32,162 nt of DNA from Virgibacillus subterraneus (lineage in GTDB: Bacteria; Bacillota; Bacilli; Bacillales; Amphibacillaceae). The stretch spans positions 1 through 32,162 of the forward strand of contig NZ_FOEH01000012.1 in the NCBI RefSeq assembly GCF_900110695.1. Direction: 5' to 3'. The notes under the pieces were generated by a model that was given only the letters and a program-made list of their open reading frames with translations, was not told the origin of the DNA and did not search any database. Every line of letters begins with the position of its first letter. Within the stretch, counting starts at the first letter, position 1. Positions 16,102-24,689 of this stretch are shown one piece after another. The translations under genes were made by a program, and so were the position numbers.

Positions 16102-16584
16102 TCAGACCGTTAAATCATTTTCTGATTTTAGATTAATAGCTGTTTGCAAAAGTCTTTGGAGCACAGCAGCAAAAACTGCAATCACCATTGAAGCAAAGAT
16201 AATGACCATTCCCATTAATATACCTGGTGCGTCGTCTGCCTTTGTAAGAAGATATAAAAATGGCATTTCTGCAACATACAGAACAATGATTATGATTGCG
16301 CAGTATTTTATATTTTTTAAAGCCTTAACAGATAATTCCGAGAAAGCCTCGTTCTTGTCAATATAGCCTAAAAGTTTTAAAGTCTGATACAAAGCAAAGA
16401 AAAACGGTATCATTGCTGCATACATTCCGATTAATATTGGATATTGCAAATTAGTCAGCTCAGGAAGCTGCCAATATGGGGAATTTGGGTCAAACCTGGA
16501 CAACCCAACTATACACACAGCAAGAACTGGAGTTCCAATAAGAAAAACAGCTATCTTTAAAAAGAGTGTTGATCCTCGTTTCAT
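16102..16584 (-). CDS. DUF2975 membrane protein, YoaS-like
   Basis: The 160-residue protein has four hydrophobic helices (about residues 8-27, 47-66, 91-112 and 122-145) and the DUF2975 feature LLGYIDKNEAFSELSVKALKNIK, a conserved loop after helix 2. DUF2975 genes are usually paired with a small XRE regulator, as here and in B. subtilis yoaS-yozG; the membrane protein may control the regulator, but the mechanism is unknown. ATG 16584 sits 6 bp after GAGGTG, the same spacing as in its partner. A palindrome and direct repeats lie just upstream. Confidence 0.85.
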   Translation of the reverse strand: MKRGSTLFLKIAVFLIGTPVLAVCIVGLSRFDPNSPYWQLPELTNLQYPILIGMYAAMIPFFFALYQTLKLLGYIDKNEAFSELSVKALKNIKYCAIIIIVLYVAEMPFLYLLTKADDAPGILMGMVIIFASMVIAVFAAVLQRLLQTAINLKSENDLTV

Positions 16585-16620
16585 AAAAAGCACCTCATTA
16601 AATTATTAGTAATTTGATTT

Positions 16621-16675
16621 TAATACATTATTTATTGAATTTCAATAAAAAATTAATATTTTTTAATACATTATT
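16621..16675 (-). promoter_or_regulatory. Operator/promoter region of the DUF2975-XRE operon
   Basis: A perfect palindrome, TTTATTGAA-T-TTCAATAAA (16631-16649), is flanked by two exact 12-bp direct repeats, TAATACATTATT, at 16621-16632 and 16664-16675. It starts 37 bp upstream of the operon's start codon. This looks like an autoregulatory site. Confidence 0.6.
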
Positions 16676-16697
16676 ATCGTATTAACTTATCTTAACT

Positions 16698-16729
16698 AAA
16701 AAAAGCATTTCTTATTACTAAGAAATGCT
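16698..16729 (-). terminator. Strong minus-strand terminator
   Basis: AGCATTTCTTA (16704-16714) pairs perfectly with TAAGAAATGCT (16719-16729), followed on the minus strand by seven T. It ends transcription from the VOC gene region, 190 bp beyond that gene's stop. The sequence between (16745-16850) contains a short open remnant reading GPNGYKTGIYFWAVGEDN, perhaps the tail of a lost gene. Confidence 0.85.
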
Positions 16730-16921
16730 CCACAACTTTAAGCTATTCAAATGTGCCTTGGATATCTCAAAGAAATATTATCTTCTCCAACTGCCCAAAA
16801 ATAAATACCAGTCTTGTACCCATTTGGTCCAATAAGCTTATTACTCTCTCTTCCACTTCAAGCAGTAATGACTGTTTCAGTGCTATTTCAAATATTCGTG
16901 GATATTTGTTTAAGTATAATA

Positions 16922-17617
16922 CTATTTTTTGTCGTCATTCTTGTTAACTTCTAACAAATTATTAGAGTTAATTGCAATTCTATCGTTATTAGTTGTTATA
17001 ATTTCAAGGGGATATATGGCAGATAATTTATCAGAGAAAATCCATTTTCTTTCTGGTTGAGTAAGTATAATAAATATTCCCTTTGAGCTATCTCCCATAA
17101 AATTAAGTGTTGTCGAGGTTAGAGGTGAATTGTCTCTTTCATGAATTCCAATATCAATTAGCCTCTCACCTGCATCTATTGCATCATCAACAGTCAGCCC
17201 TATTTCACTAATGTTTAACACGCCCTTATCAGCTGAGAAAGGTTCCACCATTTCTTCAGATATAGAATGCCTTGAAATGAATTCAACTATATTACCTGCA
17301 GGGTCATAAAAGTATAGGGCATGTGCAGGAAGATGGGAGAAATCTGCTTCATCTTCGCCATCTTCTACATTTAAACTAACTCTTTCTTTGACCCATGATT
17401 TCGCTTCATCAAATTTATTAGACGGAATATTAAAAGCAAAGTGGTAATAGGGTTTACCTTTTACGTCTTCTGATGTAAACTCTAATTCATTTGAACCAAT
17501 TACAATTCGAAAGCTGTTTTCATCTTCATTAATTAAAGGGAACCCGAAACTGTCAACATAGAACTTTCTCATTTCTTTAATACTCTCCGTATGTAAAGTT
17601 ACTGATTTAATTTCCAT
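16922..17617 (-). CDS. Two-domain VOC (glyoxalase/bleomycin-resistance fold) protein
   Basis: I start at ATG 17617 (MEIKSVTLHT), 9 bp after AAAGGAG, giving 231 residues. The N-terminal VOC unit has the typical IKEMRKFYVDSFGFPL, YYHFAFNI and HALYFYDPAGNIVEFISRH motifs, the last supplying the usual Glu ligand. A second, weaker unit begins near residue 130 (LNISEIGLTVDDAIDAGERL), so this resembles the fused CatE/ring-cleaving or ring-dioxygenase-like pairs. It may bind or modify a small electrophile or thiol; I cannot say which. A Lys/Asn-rich tail ends the protein. Confidence 0.8.
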   Translation of the reverse strand: MEIKSVTLHTESIKEMRKFYVDSFGFPLINEDENSFRIVIGSNELEFTSEDVKGKPYYHFAFNIPSNKFDEAKSWVKERVSLNVEDGEDEADFSHLPAHALYFYDPAGNIVEFISRHSISEEMVEPFSADKGVLNISEIGLTVDDAIDAGERLIDIGIHERDNSPLTSTTLNFMGDSSKGIFIILTQPERKWIFSDKLSAIYPLEIITTNNDRIAINSNNLLEVNKNDDKK

Positions 17618-17740
17618 TATTTTATCAAACTCCTTTAATAAATTTTTAATGACCTGTATATGCAATGTAATACATTTATGCTAATAAATAAAATACTGAG
17701 TTTTAATCACAAAATATAATAAATAGTTATATCATTACTA

Positions 17741-17960
17741 TTATTTTCTTTTAGATAATTTCAATTTAAGACTGAATGATGCTTCATCTAAAATAGATTT
17801 ACCCTTTTCGGTTAAATGTATCTCAATTAACCACCTTTCTCTTTTCCTGATAAATTTTTATAGATTCGCCTCTCTCCATCCTTCCAAGCAAATTACTTAC
17901 AGTTGCTGTTCAAGCTCAATTTTTTCAGCTTACAACTTCCATAACACCTTTTTACGATCC
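17741..17960 (-). pseudogene. MarR-family regulator remnant
   Basis: On the minus strand one frame gives TVSNLLGRMERGES (the DNA-recognition helix region of MarR proteins) and another gives RWLIEIHLTEKGKSILDEAS, the MarR wing and following helix. They are joined by a frameshift, and the N-terminal dimerisation helices are missing or unreadable. The frame ends at TAA 17741. It lies directly upstream of the two-domain VOC gene, so it may once have regulated it. The rest of 17618-18158 contains only a terminator. Confidence 0.65.
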
Positions 17961-18088
17961 ATATTAACTGAAATGGTCAACAATTGTTTGTTATAGTATT
18001 TTCTCTCATGTTTAGCATACCAGTATTTAGTATACTAACAGTCAAAAAATTATTCGTCTCATTTTACTAAACTCCCTTAGCAGAATAC

Positions 18089-18128
18089 AAAAAGACCATC
18101 AAATCAGCTTTAATTCGATGGTCTTTTT
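18089..18128. terminator. Bidirectional rho-independent terminator
   Basis: AAAAAGACCATC (18089-18100) pairs perfectly with GATGGTCTTTTT (18117-18128), with T-runs in both directions. It is 30 bp past the stop of the exported protein gene. Confidence 0.9.
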
Positions 18129-18158
18129 ACATTACATTTATTTGTGGCATCTCAAAGT

Positions 18159-18515
18159 TCAATCTGCTATGACACCTTTGAAAACCATTCCTTGATCAAG
18201 GTCAATAACTTCGAGTACATTCGAACTTTTCACATAAACACTTTTATATTGCGCGTGTCCATCTTCATCTTTTAGAATGATTACTCGCGTCTGTTTATTA
18301 TCCTCAATGACTTGAGCCTGGTAATCATCTGAATCTACCTGTTCATCTAATACAGTGAATTCTGGCAGCACTTCAACCTGAATACTTTTTTCGGAAACTT
18401 CCACATTAGCATTTGATTTTTTTGTTTTATCTATTGGTATTACACTGGCATCGGTTATACTTCCTGCTGACAATATTAGTGCTCCTGCAGCTGTAGTCAT
18501 AAATAGTGATTTCAT
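18159..18515 (-). CDS. Exported small protein, function unknown
   Basis: The 118-residue product starts MKSLFMTTAAGALILSAGS, a signal peptide with probable cleavage after TDA-S or nearby (about residue 23). The mature 95-residue part is acidic, with alternating strands (VEVLPEFTVLDEQV, TRVIILKDEDG, SVYVKSSNVLEVI), which suggests a small secreted beta-rich domain. I do not recognise it. ATG 18515 follows AGAGGAG at 8 bp. It has its own strong terminator and no operon partner. Confidence 0.75.
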   Translation of the reverse strand: MKSLFMTTAAGALILSAGSITDASVIPIDKTKKSNANVEVSEKSIQVEVLPEFTVLDEQVDSDDYQAQVIEDNKQTRVIILKDEDGHAQYKSVYVKSSNVLEVIDLDQGMVFKGVIAD

Positions 18516-18670
18516 ATGTTTTTTCTCCTCTTCTATTTGACTACTACTATCATAATCAAGAATTTTGAGAAAAGGCTTTGAAGAAAATTAGAAATTGGTG
18601 AGAATTAGACAATAAATAGATGACAAACGTTTCCTTTTTGTTTCAAAACGCGCTATTCGTTTCACACAAA

Positions 18671-19681
18671 TCACTTTTTCTTCTTTGCCAATTCGTCTCG
18701 ATCCAGAGCCCTTGGAGGTTCTTCCATCCACTCATTTTTGATCATGATGTTTGCTCCGTCTTCGGCATACTTTAGTATTTCATTCAATAGCCTATTATAA
18801 GTAGCACCTAAATCCCTTCTCGGACTCATAGACATACTAGCTCCATAAAAGCCAACACCTAGTGCTATAAGACCGGTACTATAAAACATCATTAACTTAT
18901 CTGAAAATGTATATGTTGTAGAATCCGTAACCGAATCATCCATCTTTGCTGGAGCAGGAACATCATCCTCATGCAGAATGGATCCAAAAATTTCGCAATG
19001 TTTCTGAGAAATCTCCTTACCTCTCATCAAAAACTTCCGTACATCCGAATTCTTCGCCACTTGACTAAATCCAATCATGGTAGCCGATCCCAACGCATTT
19101 CGTTGATAATTACCAAACAGATTAATAATTTCTGGACCTGTCAATGGTCTTCTCTCCCCAAAGTATCCTGTCAAAAAGTTTTGGCTTTTCACGAAATCAT
19201 AGCTTTCAGGTACTGGTAAATATGGCATATTGATGTAAAGTCCTTTTGACTGCAGAACGGTATTCACCGTTTTAAGAAATCCGCTTTGTTCATAAACACA
19301 CTCTGAGAAGTAATTAAAAACATCCACCCTGCCAGCCATTGACAGGCTAATACTATATGCCTCTAATGCAATTTGTGCACCTTGATGCAGGTAACGTAAG
19401 ATATAGTCATCCGAATACAATTTCGGTGCATTGATGTCAACATCTTCAGATGGTTTAAAACCATAAGGTATCGGATAATTGTCATTCGTGAATATATCCC
19501 TCAACTTAATTATATGGGATTGAGCTAAATCTAACGCCTGTTGTACAAGTGGTTGTATTTCACCATCAGAAACCTTTGCCAAAAAATATTGTAACTTGCA
19601 TTCCAGCGCACAATCATTCATATATGCTGCCCACATCTGTGTAATCTCCGATGAGGTCAAGTCCTGATTCTCGTTATTAAT
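18671..19681 (-). CDS. DUF3231 protein (duplicated helical-bundle domain)
   Basis: About 336-341 residues of DUF3231, a Bacillales family of helical bundles, usually two related halves. Here the halves run about 10-170 (LTSSEITQMWAAYMNDC...) and 185-335 (LTGPEIINLFGNYQRNA...), both opening with LTxxEI. A hydrophobic patch (FYSTGLIALGVGFYGAS) lies near residue 280. The start is unusual: GGAGG (19690-19694) should serve an initiator 5-9 bp further on, but the only in-frame codon there is ATT at 19681. A TTG at 19696 overlaps the Shine-Dalgarno. I give the ATT start tentatively. Function unknown; linked to spores or stress by context only. Confidence 0.75.
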   Translation of the reverse strand: MNNENQDLTSSEITQMWAAYMNDCALECKLQYFLAKVSDGEIQPLVQQALDLAQSHIIKLRDIFTNDNYPIPYGFKPSEDVDINAPKLYSDDYILRYLHQGAQIALEAYSISLSMAGRVDVFNYFSECVYEQSGFLKTVNTVLQSKGLYINMPYLPVPESYDFVKSQNFLTGYFGERRPLTGPEIINLFGNYQRNALGSATMIGFSQVAKNSDVRKFLMRGKEISQKHCEIFGSILHEDDVPAPAKMDDSVTDSTTYTFSDKLMMFYSTGLIALGVGFYGASMSMSPRRDLGATYNRLLNEILKYAEDGANIMIKNEWMEEPPRALDRDELAKKKK

Positions 19682-19750
19682 ATCATCCACCTCCAAATAG
19701 TATAAATAATAATAATACTTTTTCCCTAAGAAGGTAATTTTATGTAAAAG

Positions 19751-19780
19751 AAAAACCAGCCCACAATTTAATGAGCTGGT
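19751..19780 (-). terminator. Terminator of the universal stress protein gene
   Basis: ACCAGC (19755-19760) and GCTGGT (19775-19780) form a stem followed on the minus strand by TTTTTC. It lies 15 bp past the stop at 19795. Confidence 0.75.
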
Positions 19781-19794
19781 GATACGTTAATAGT

Positions 19795-20229
19795 TTATTT
19801 AATTATTAAAATTGGACAATTTGCATGGTGGACAATATTCGTGCTTACACTTCCAAGCAATAGTTTTTTCACTCCATTAAGACCACGACTGCCAACAATA
19901 ATCAGGTCAATCTCATGATCGTCAGCATATTCGCAAACCTTATCTCCTGCATTCCTTTGGGAGTAATCCACCAAAACATCCGTGTAAACGACTATGTCTT
20001 CCGCTTCGAATTCTTCTTTAATAGTCTGCATCTCTGGACGTAGGCTCTCCGCTATTTCCATTTCAATATTACGTGCCATAACGACATTTGTGTTTGGGCC
20101 AGTTTGTGTTACCACTGAAATAACATGAACCTCAGTCTCAGGTACTCCTGCAGCCTGTAATCTTGCTTCTTGAAGCGCTTCTTTACTTAGATCAGAACCA
20201 TCATAAGCTACGAGAATACTTCTTTTCAT
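19795..20229 (-). CDS. Universal stress protein, UspA family
   Basis: The 144-residue protein has the UspA fold. The N-terminal strand ILVAYDGSDLSKEAL contains the conserved Asp, and the ATP-binding motif G-2x-G-9x-G(S) appears as VGSRGLNGVKKLLLGSVS near residue 115, followed by HHANCPILIIK. It is therefore of the ATP-binding type. ATG 20229 lies 9 bp after GGGGGAG; a TTG at 20235 is closer than usual. USPs act in stress survival in the cytoplasm. The DUF3231 gene follows behind a terminator, so they are separate units. Confidence 0.9.
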   Translation of the reverse strand: MKRSILVAYDGSDLSKEALQEARLQAAGVPETEVHVISVVTQTGPNTNVVMARNIEMEIAESLRPEMQTIKEEFEAEDIVVYTDVLVDYSQRNAGDKVCEYADDHEIDLIIVGSRGLNGVKKLLLGSVSTNIVHHANCPILIIK

Positions 20230-20406
20230 AATCAAGCACTCCCCCTCACCAAATTAGGAAGGTTTCTCCCTACTTCAATTATACTAAACGTGAAGGAGTT
20301 AAAGTACGTACTATTGTTGGAAAGTTTGGCAATATTATGACGGTCGACTTTACAAAAAATCCCCTTTAAATAACAGGTGATATCCTGCATCAATTGTACA
20401 GCATAA

Positions 20407-20703
20407 TTAATTTACTAATCTGTTTAAAAGTACACTATGTTCTCCAAACCCTCGTGACAAAAAGGAAACATCATTTTCTATATTCAAAAGCCTCTCGTCC
20501 ATTTTATCCATTCGTTTCTCGATACCATTCATTCGTTGCTCCAGACCAGTCATACGATGTTCTAGACCATCCATTCGTTGCTCCACGCTATCCAATCTAT
20601 TTTCTATCTTATCTATTCGACTATTCACTTCTGCAAAGCTCTGATGCATTTCTTTAAACCCTTGACGTACAATACCTGCTAATTCATCCAGATTAATTGT
20701 CAT
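20407..20703 (-). CDS. Coiled-coil protein with heptad repeats
   Basis: The 98-residue protein is almost wholly a coiled coil: from residue 29 to 80 the pattern (R/I)(M/L)DxIExR repeats every seven residues (RIDKIENRLDSVEQRMDGL...). The DNA shows the same period as imperfect 21-bp tandem units ('cattcgttgctcca...'), so it has probably grown and shrunk by slippage. The N-terminus (MTINLDELAGIVRQGFKEM) and C-terminus are more ordinary. ATG 20703 is 5 bp after AAAGGA. Similar small proteins occur in phage and Bacillus genomes, without known function; oligomerisation is likely. Confidence 0.8.
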   Translation of the reverse strand: MTINLDELAGIVRQGFKEMHQSFAEVNSRIDKIENRLDSVEQRMDGLEHRMTGLEQRMNGIEKRMDKMDERLLNIENDVSFLSRGFGEHSVLLNRLVN

Positions 20704-21202
20704 CACCATCCTTTTGGTCTTGTAACTGATTATATCATATTTATTGAGGGTGATAGAAATGGTAAAAATTTAATTTTAGCCTCCTTTAGAGTGAAGAAAA
20801 TACAATACTCATATAAGGGTTTTTTGCATTTTCCGATGAAATTCTTGAATTAAAATCAAAATTTAAACTTATTCTCGGTACGGACTATCTATGAAAAACG
20901 AAAAGAGTGGCTCCGTGTAAATGGCATGTCCATGCATTGTAAAAAAATAGAGCATGATACCATCGTTGGTGTCATGCTCTTAGCTTCAATATCTATTATT
21001 ATTCCTTATCCGGATCTATTCCCCAAAAAATTTCATGAGAGGTTTCTGTATTTACTTACTAACGTTACCATAATTACTTATCCTAATTAAGTTTTATAAT
21101 AATTCAGCCTTTAGTTGGAGTTGAAATCCGTCCCAGTATCATTAACTATATACTACATATGAGTTAACGTTATTATAATAATTAACATGGGAGAGGGTAT
21201 AT
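20704..21202. other. Intergenic stretch with terminator and operator-like palindrome
   Basis: The minus strand at 20994-21050 contains a short frame ending SHEIFWGIDPDKE-stop with an upstream stop; it looks like a remnant. A hairpin at 20949-20980 is listed separately. GTTAACG-TTATTATAATAA-TTAAC at 21163-21186, before the beta-lactamase-like gene, is a partial palindrome and possible operator. Otherwise nothing. Confidence 0.45.
20941..20980 (-). terminator. Strong hairpin with minus-strand T-run
   Basis: AGAGCATGATACC (20949-20961) pairs with GGTGTCATGCTCT (20968-20980) through 13 bp with one G-U pair; on the minus strand ATTTTTTTAC follows. The gene it would serve is only the remnant at 20994-21050. 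Confidence 0.75.
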
Positions 21203-22246
21203 ATGGAAATTCCAAAACAAAAAGTCCAAAAAATTTTCGGAAACGTTACAAAGAAAAGGCAAATACATGAATCTGTTCTTCTCATAGAAAACTCAAGTGG
21301 AGATGTTTCATACAGTCTTGGGTATGGGGATAAGGATGCAGATACACCATTCCTTATGGCAAGTATTACAAAGCTGTTCACAACCACTTGTATTTTTATT
21401 TTGAGAGATCAGGGAAAACTGTCACTGGACGATGAAATAACCAAATACTTAAAAAAAGATACAATAAGTAACCTTCATGTCTACAAAGGCCGAGAGTATT
21501 CTGATCAACTCACAATCTCGAATTTATTATCTCAAACAAGTGGATTGCGGGATGCCATTGAGGAAGGCAGTAATGAGTCGAAAAAACGTGCTATTTATGA
21601 GGATGTGCTAACTAATTTTAATGAATCCATCATAGAGACAAAGAAAATCCAGCCACACTTTGCACCGGGAATGGGAAAAAGAGCTCATTACACAAATATA
21701 AACTTTGAAATCCTCGGTAAAATAATTGAAATCGTCACTCGTTCACCGTTGGAAGATGTATATAGACAATTTATCTTCGACCCTCTTGGTCATAAAAATA
21801 CTTATCTCCCTCAAAATGAGGATGATTTTGTTCCGCATGTTTATTATAAGGACACTGCACTCTACCGTCCAAAATTACTTAAAAGCAGTTGCGCGAGTGG
21901 CGGTTGTGTTTCTACGGCTCGTGAATTAATGGTATTTCTCAAGGCTTTCTTTAGAGGAAAGTTATTTAATAATACTATTTTTCATGAACTAAAAGTAAAT
22001 AACAGGTTGCAGGCTTCTATGCTTCCAATTCATTACGGTGCTGGATATATGAGAATTCCACTGAATGGTCTTGCTACACTTTTTATGGGAAAAGGTGAGT
22101 TAATTGGTCATTCTGGTTCAACAGGTTCCTTAGCATTTTACTATCCTGAAAAGGATTTGTTTTTTATTGGAGATGTCAATCAAATGGAAAACCCCGCAAC
22201 TCCTGTACGGATGGTGATGCGACTTGCCATGTCTATGAAATCATAA
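21203..22246 (+). CDS. Serine hydrolase, beta-lactamase/class C PBP-like fold
   Basis: The 347-residue protein belongs to the beta-lactamase-related serine hydrolases (COG1680-type). The three active-site elements are present: Ser54-x-x-Lys57 in MASITKLF, Tyr163-x-Asn165 in AHYTNINFE, and an HSG triad in place of KTG within IGHSGSTGSLAFYYP near residue 307. HSG is typical of esterase/peptidase-type relatives, so it is unlikely to be a classical beta-lactamase. No signal peptide is seen, so it should be cytosolic. ATG 21203 follows GGGAGAGGG at 5 bp. Single plus-strand gene. Confidence 0.85.
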   Translation: MEIPKQKVQKIFGNVTKKRQIHESVLLIENSSGDVSYSLGYGDKDADTPFLMASITKLFTTTCIFILRDQGKLSLDDEITKYLKKDTISNLHVYKGREYSDQLTISNLLSQTSGLRDAIEEGSNESKKRAIYEDVLTNFNESIIETKKIQPHFAPGMGKRAHYTNINFEILGKIIEIVTRSPLEDVYRQFIFDPLGHKNTYLPQNEDDFVPHVYYKDTALYRPKLLKSSCASGGCVSTARELMVFLKAFFRGKLFNNTIFHELKVNNRLQASMLPIHYGAGYMRIPLNGLATLFMGKGELIGHSGSTGSLAFYYPEKDLFFIGDVNQMENPATPVRMVMRLAMSMKS

Positions 22247-22445
22247 AAATTAAAGTACTTTCGAATAACGGGGGCTAATCAAGCGAACAAACCGGAAAGA
22301 GCCTGATTTCTGAAATGTATTAAATTAGTTCTCTACTAAAATTTATCCATCCTACCTCTTTATTTTACTCTTGTATTTTATTAAAATCCGTTTGGAATGA
22401 AAGATACCTCTAAACATTTAAGATAAAGTCTTTCGAATTTGTAAC

Positions 22446-23048
22446 TTAAAAATAAAACACATTAAGCATACCATGGAATAAACTTGCTGGGATTACACTA
22501 TTTGATTTGTCTCGAAGCCAACTAATAATTAAGGAAAGAAGAAACAATTGTCCACAATATAATATTGTGTTAAGAAATATATCGTCCGAATACTTATATA
22601 AAACAGCCACTGGAATGTGCCAAATTGACCAAATGAGTGCAGTAACAATGTAAGCTTTAAGTCTGCTTACAGGAATCAATTCGTTCCATAAAAAACCACG
22701 CCATGAGACTTCCTCTAATAATGCTGATAGTGTTGAGACAGTTAAACCTATCAATAGCATTTTAAAAAACTGTTCGATTGTCCAGTTAAAGTTAAATGAC
22801 ATAAATATAGGGATAATTATTGCTATGATATACCACTTGAATTGTCCGATTGATAAACCGAGTGTTGGAATTATTTTTTTCCTGTACATTACTTTTTGTA
22901 TTATAACAACAGCAAGGAAAGGTATTACCATTGCAAACCCTAAGAATTTATTTGGATTAATTGTAAAAGCAATTATAAAATGAAAAGTCAAAGTTAAACT
23001 AAATGTTATTCCGATAAATAGAGTTACTTTTCTAATATCGACTTTCAT
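22446..23048 (-). CDS. CPBP (Abi) family intramembrane metalloprotease
   Basis: The 200-residue, about six-helix membrane protein has the CPBP motifs: Glu112-Glu113-x-x-x-Arg117 in LLEEVSWRGFLW, His143 in ALIWSIWHIPVAVL, and His193 in SLFHGMLNVFYF. These are the metal and catalytic residues of the Rce1-like CAAX protease/bacteriocin-processing family; in Gram-positives they include self-immunity and signalling proteases, but the target is unknown here. ATG 23048 has AGGTGG upstream. No bacteriocin gene is visible nearby. Likely monocistronic. Confidence 0.85.
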   Translation of the reverse strand: MKVDIRKVTLFIGITFSLTLTFHFIIAFTINPNKFLGFAMVIPFLAVVIIQKVMYRKKIIPTLGLSIGQFKWYIIAIIIPIFMSFNFNWTIEQFFKMLLIGLTVSTLSALLEEVSWRGFLWNELIPVSRLKAYIVTALIWSIWHIPVAVLYKYSDDIFLNTILYCGQLFLLSLIISWLRDKSNSVIPASLFHGMLNVFYF

Positions 23049-23091
23049 TAAGCACCACCTTTCTTATACATTTACAACATCTTATTTCACA

Positions 23092-23148
23092 TTAAACCGC
23101 TTCGTTAGTGCAATAAGCTGAACTCTTATAAAAACAATCACCCATTAC
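23092..23148 (-). repeat. Dispersed hairpin repeat, copy I
   Basis: On the minus strand: GGGTGATTG, then TATAAG-agttcag-CTTATT-GCACTAACG, the same design as copy A, with the first conserved cytosine lost. No gene lies immediately beside its gene-proximal end. Confidence 0.65.
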
Positions 23149-23224
23149 TTTAAATGTATCACTTCAGAAAAAACAAATGGACCTGGAAAACAATTTATCA
23201 GAAAAATGCTTAAACTTCCAAGTT

Positions 23225-23304
23225 ATAATCTATTAAACTTAATTCGAATGAATATTTTATAAGTGTAATCCTTCACAATATCTATATTTATATTAACATA
23301 AATA
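23225..23304 (-). repeat. Repeat tail segment (copy J)
   Basis: 'Ataagtgtaatccttcacaatatctatatttatattaacataaat' matches the tail seen in copies A and E. Confidence 0.6.
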
Positions 23305-23375
23305 GTCAGAATACCTTGTAGAATCAAGCGATAAAGCAAACGGTTTCCAGCTTATTAGCCCGTGCCAGCACGCAC

Positions 23376-23405
23376 CAAAAACCCCCTTTGAACCCAAAGG
23401 GGGTT
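23376..23405 (-). terminator. Terminator of the cytosine deaminase gene
   Basis: AACCCCCTTTG (23380-23390) pairs perfectly with CAAAGGGGGTT (23395-23405), followed by a T-run on the minus strand, 25 bp past the stop. Confidence 0.9.
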
Positions 23406-23429
23406 GAAATAAGTTTTAGCTAAAAACAT

Positions 23430-24689
23430 TTACGAGAAAACCTTAAAATTCATTGTTGTTTCAGCAGGTTTTGTTTCTACGATAATTTCCCCATTCCGTA
23501 TCGAATATAGAACTGGAGCTTGCGTTCGAATAGCTTCGTACTCAGAATCGGAATCAATGACAATTAAATTCGCCTTGTTTCCTTCTTTTACACCGTAGTC
23601 CTTTTCAATAGACAAAGCCTTTGACCCGTTTGTTGTTATCAGATCAAGCGCGGTCACGATATGATCATAGTCGGTCATATGGCAGGCATGCAAGCCAGTG
23701 TCGACGACTGGCATTAAATTCCCATCACCAAGCGGGTACCAGGGATCCATGATGGAGTCCAAGCCAAAGCAAACATTGATTCCAGACGCTGATAGTTCTT
23801 TCACTCGTGTTAGCCCCCGGCGTATTGGGTGATTGTCGAATCTTCCTTGTAGATGTAAATTTGCTTTCGGAAGGGCAACAAAGTTAATGTTTGCTTTTTT
23901 CAGCGTTTGAAACAGTTTGTAAGTATACGCGTTACTATACGAAGCCATTGCTGTCGTATGGCTCGCGGTTACACGGTCTCCTATGCCCATTTTTAGTGAT
24001 TCACCAGCGAGTACTTCCAAGTATCTTGATTGGTCATCGTCAATTTCATCGCAATGGATATCAACCAATTTGTCGTATTTGTCAGCGAGTTCCAGCGCCT
24101 TTAACACAGAACGAACACCATCTTCACGTGTTAATTCATAATGGGGAATTCCGCCAACGACATCGGCTCCCATTTCCAACGCTTTAACCAACAGTTCTTC
24201 TCCATTGGGTTTCGTGTAAAGCCCTTCTTGTGGTAGTGCCACGATTTGCAAGTCCATCCAAGGCTTGATTTGCTCTTTCACTTCCAGTAATGCTTCCAAC
24301 CCTTTTAAAGTTGGATCACTTACATCCACATGGGTTCGCACATGCTGAATGCCATGTTTCAGCTGCATTTTTATCGCCTGGAAAGCACGTTTTTTTATAT
24401 CCTCTTTTGTTTCGTTTACAACTTGTTTTCTTTCAGACCAAATCTCAATACCTTCAAATACAGATCCCGATTGATTCCATCTGGGGGTCCCAGCTGTTAG
24501 AGCATAGTCCAGATGAATATGTGGCTCAACGTAAGGAGCCGATACGATTTTTCCATTTAGATCAATGATATGTGCATCATCCGTAGTATAACTCTTCGTA
24601 TCCGGCGTTATCGATTTTATATGGTCTGATTGAATTTCAATATTCCATTTGCCTTCCTGGCCATAGAGTTTTGCATTTTTTAAAAGCAT
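23430..24689 (-). CDS. Cytosine deaminase / CodA-like amidohydrolase
   Basis: The 419-residue enzyme is an amidohydrolase-superfamily deaminase matching the CodA layout: metal ligands His57/His59 in EPHIHLD, HVDVSD, the HCDEIDDDQSRYLE helix with a further His, SHTTAMASY, NLHLQGRFDNHPIRRGLTRVKEL, and the catalytic-Asp region. CodA converts cytosine to uracil for pyrimidine salvage; relatives deaminate other cyclic ureas or creatinine-like rings. The Asp region reads FGLDSIMDPWYPLG where E. coli CodA has FGHDDVFDPWYPLG, as I recall it, so specificity may differ. It stands alone, without the usual permease. ATG 24689 has GAAGGAG 10 bp before it. Confidence 0.85.
   Translation of the reverse strand: MLLKNAKLYGQEGKWNIEIQSDHIKSITPDTKSYTTDDAHIIDLNGKIVSAPYVEPHIHLDYALTAGTPRWNQSGSVFEGIEIWSERKQVVNETKEDIKKRAFQAIKMQLKHGIQHVRTHVDVSDPTLKGLEALLEVKEQIKPWMDLQIVALPQEGLYTKPNGEELLVKALEMGADVVGGIPHYELTREDGVRSVLKALELADKYDKLVDIHCDEIDDDQSRYLEVLAGESLKMGIGDRVTASHTTAMASYSNAYTYKLFQTLKKANINFVALPKANLHLQGRFDNHPIRRGLTRVKELSASGINVCFGLDSIMDPWYPLGDGNLMPVVDTGLHACHMTDYDHIVTALDLITTNGSKALSIEKDYGVKEGNKANLIVIDSDSEYEAIRTQAPVLYSIRNGEIIVETKPAETTMNFKVFS

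Larger units (their letters stand above)
23049..23429. other. Intergenic stretch with two repeat pieces and no gene
   Basis: Two repeat segments (23092-23148 and 23225-23304) with about 75 bp of AT-rich DNA between them may be one split element or an emptied gene slot. The 23430 gene's terminator ends the stretch. I see no coding signal. Confidence 0.5.

Noticed and set aside
21203-22246. Classical beta-lactamase resistance gene
   Set aside because: The third active-site element is HSG rather than KTG and there is no signal peptide, so a cytosolic esterase/peptidase-like role is more likely.
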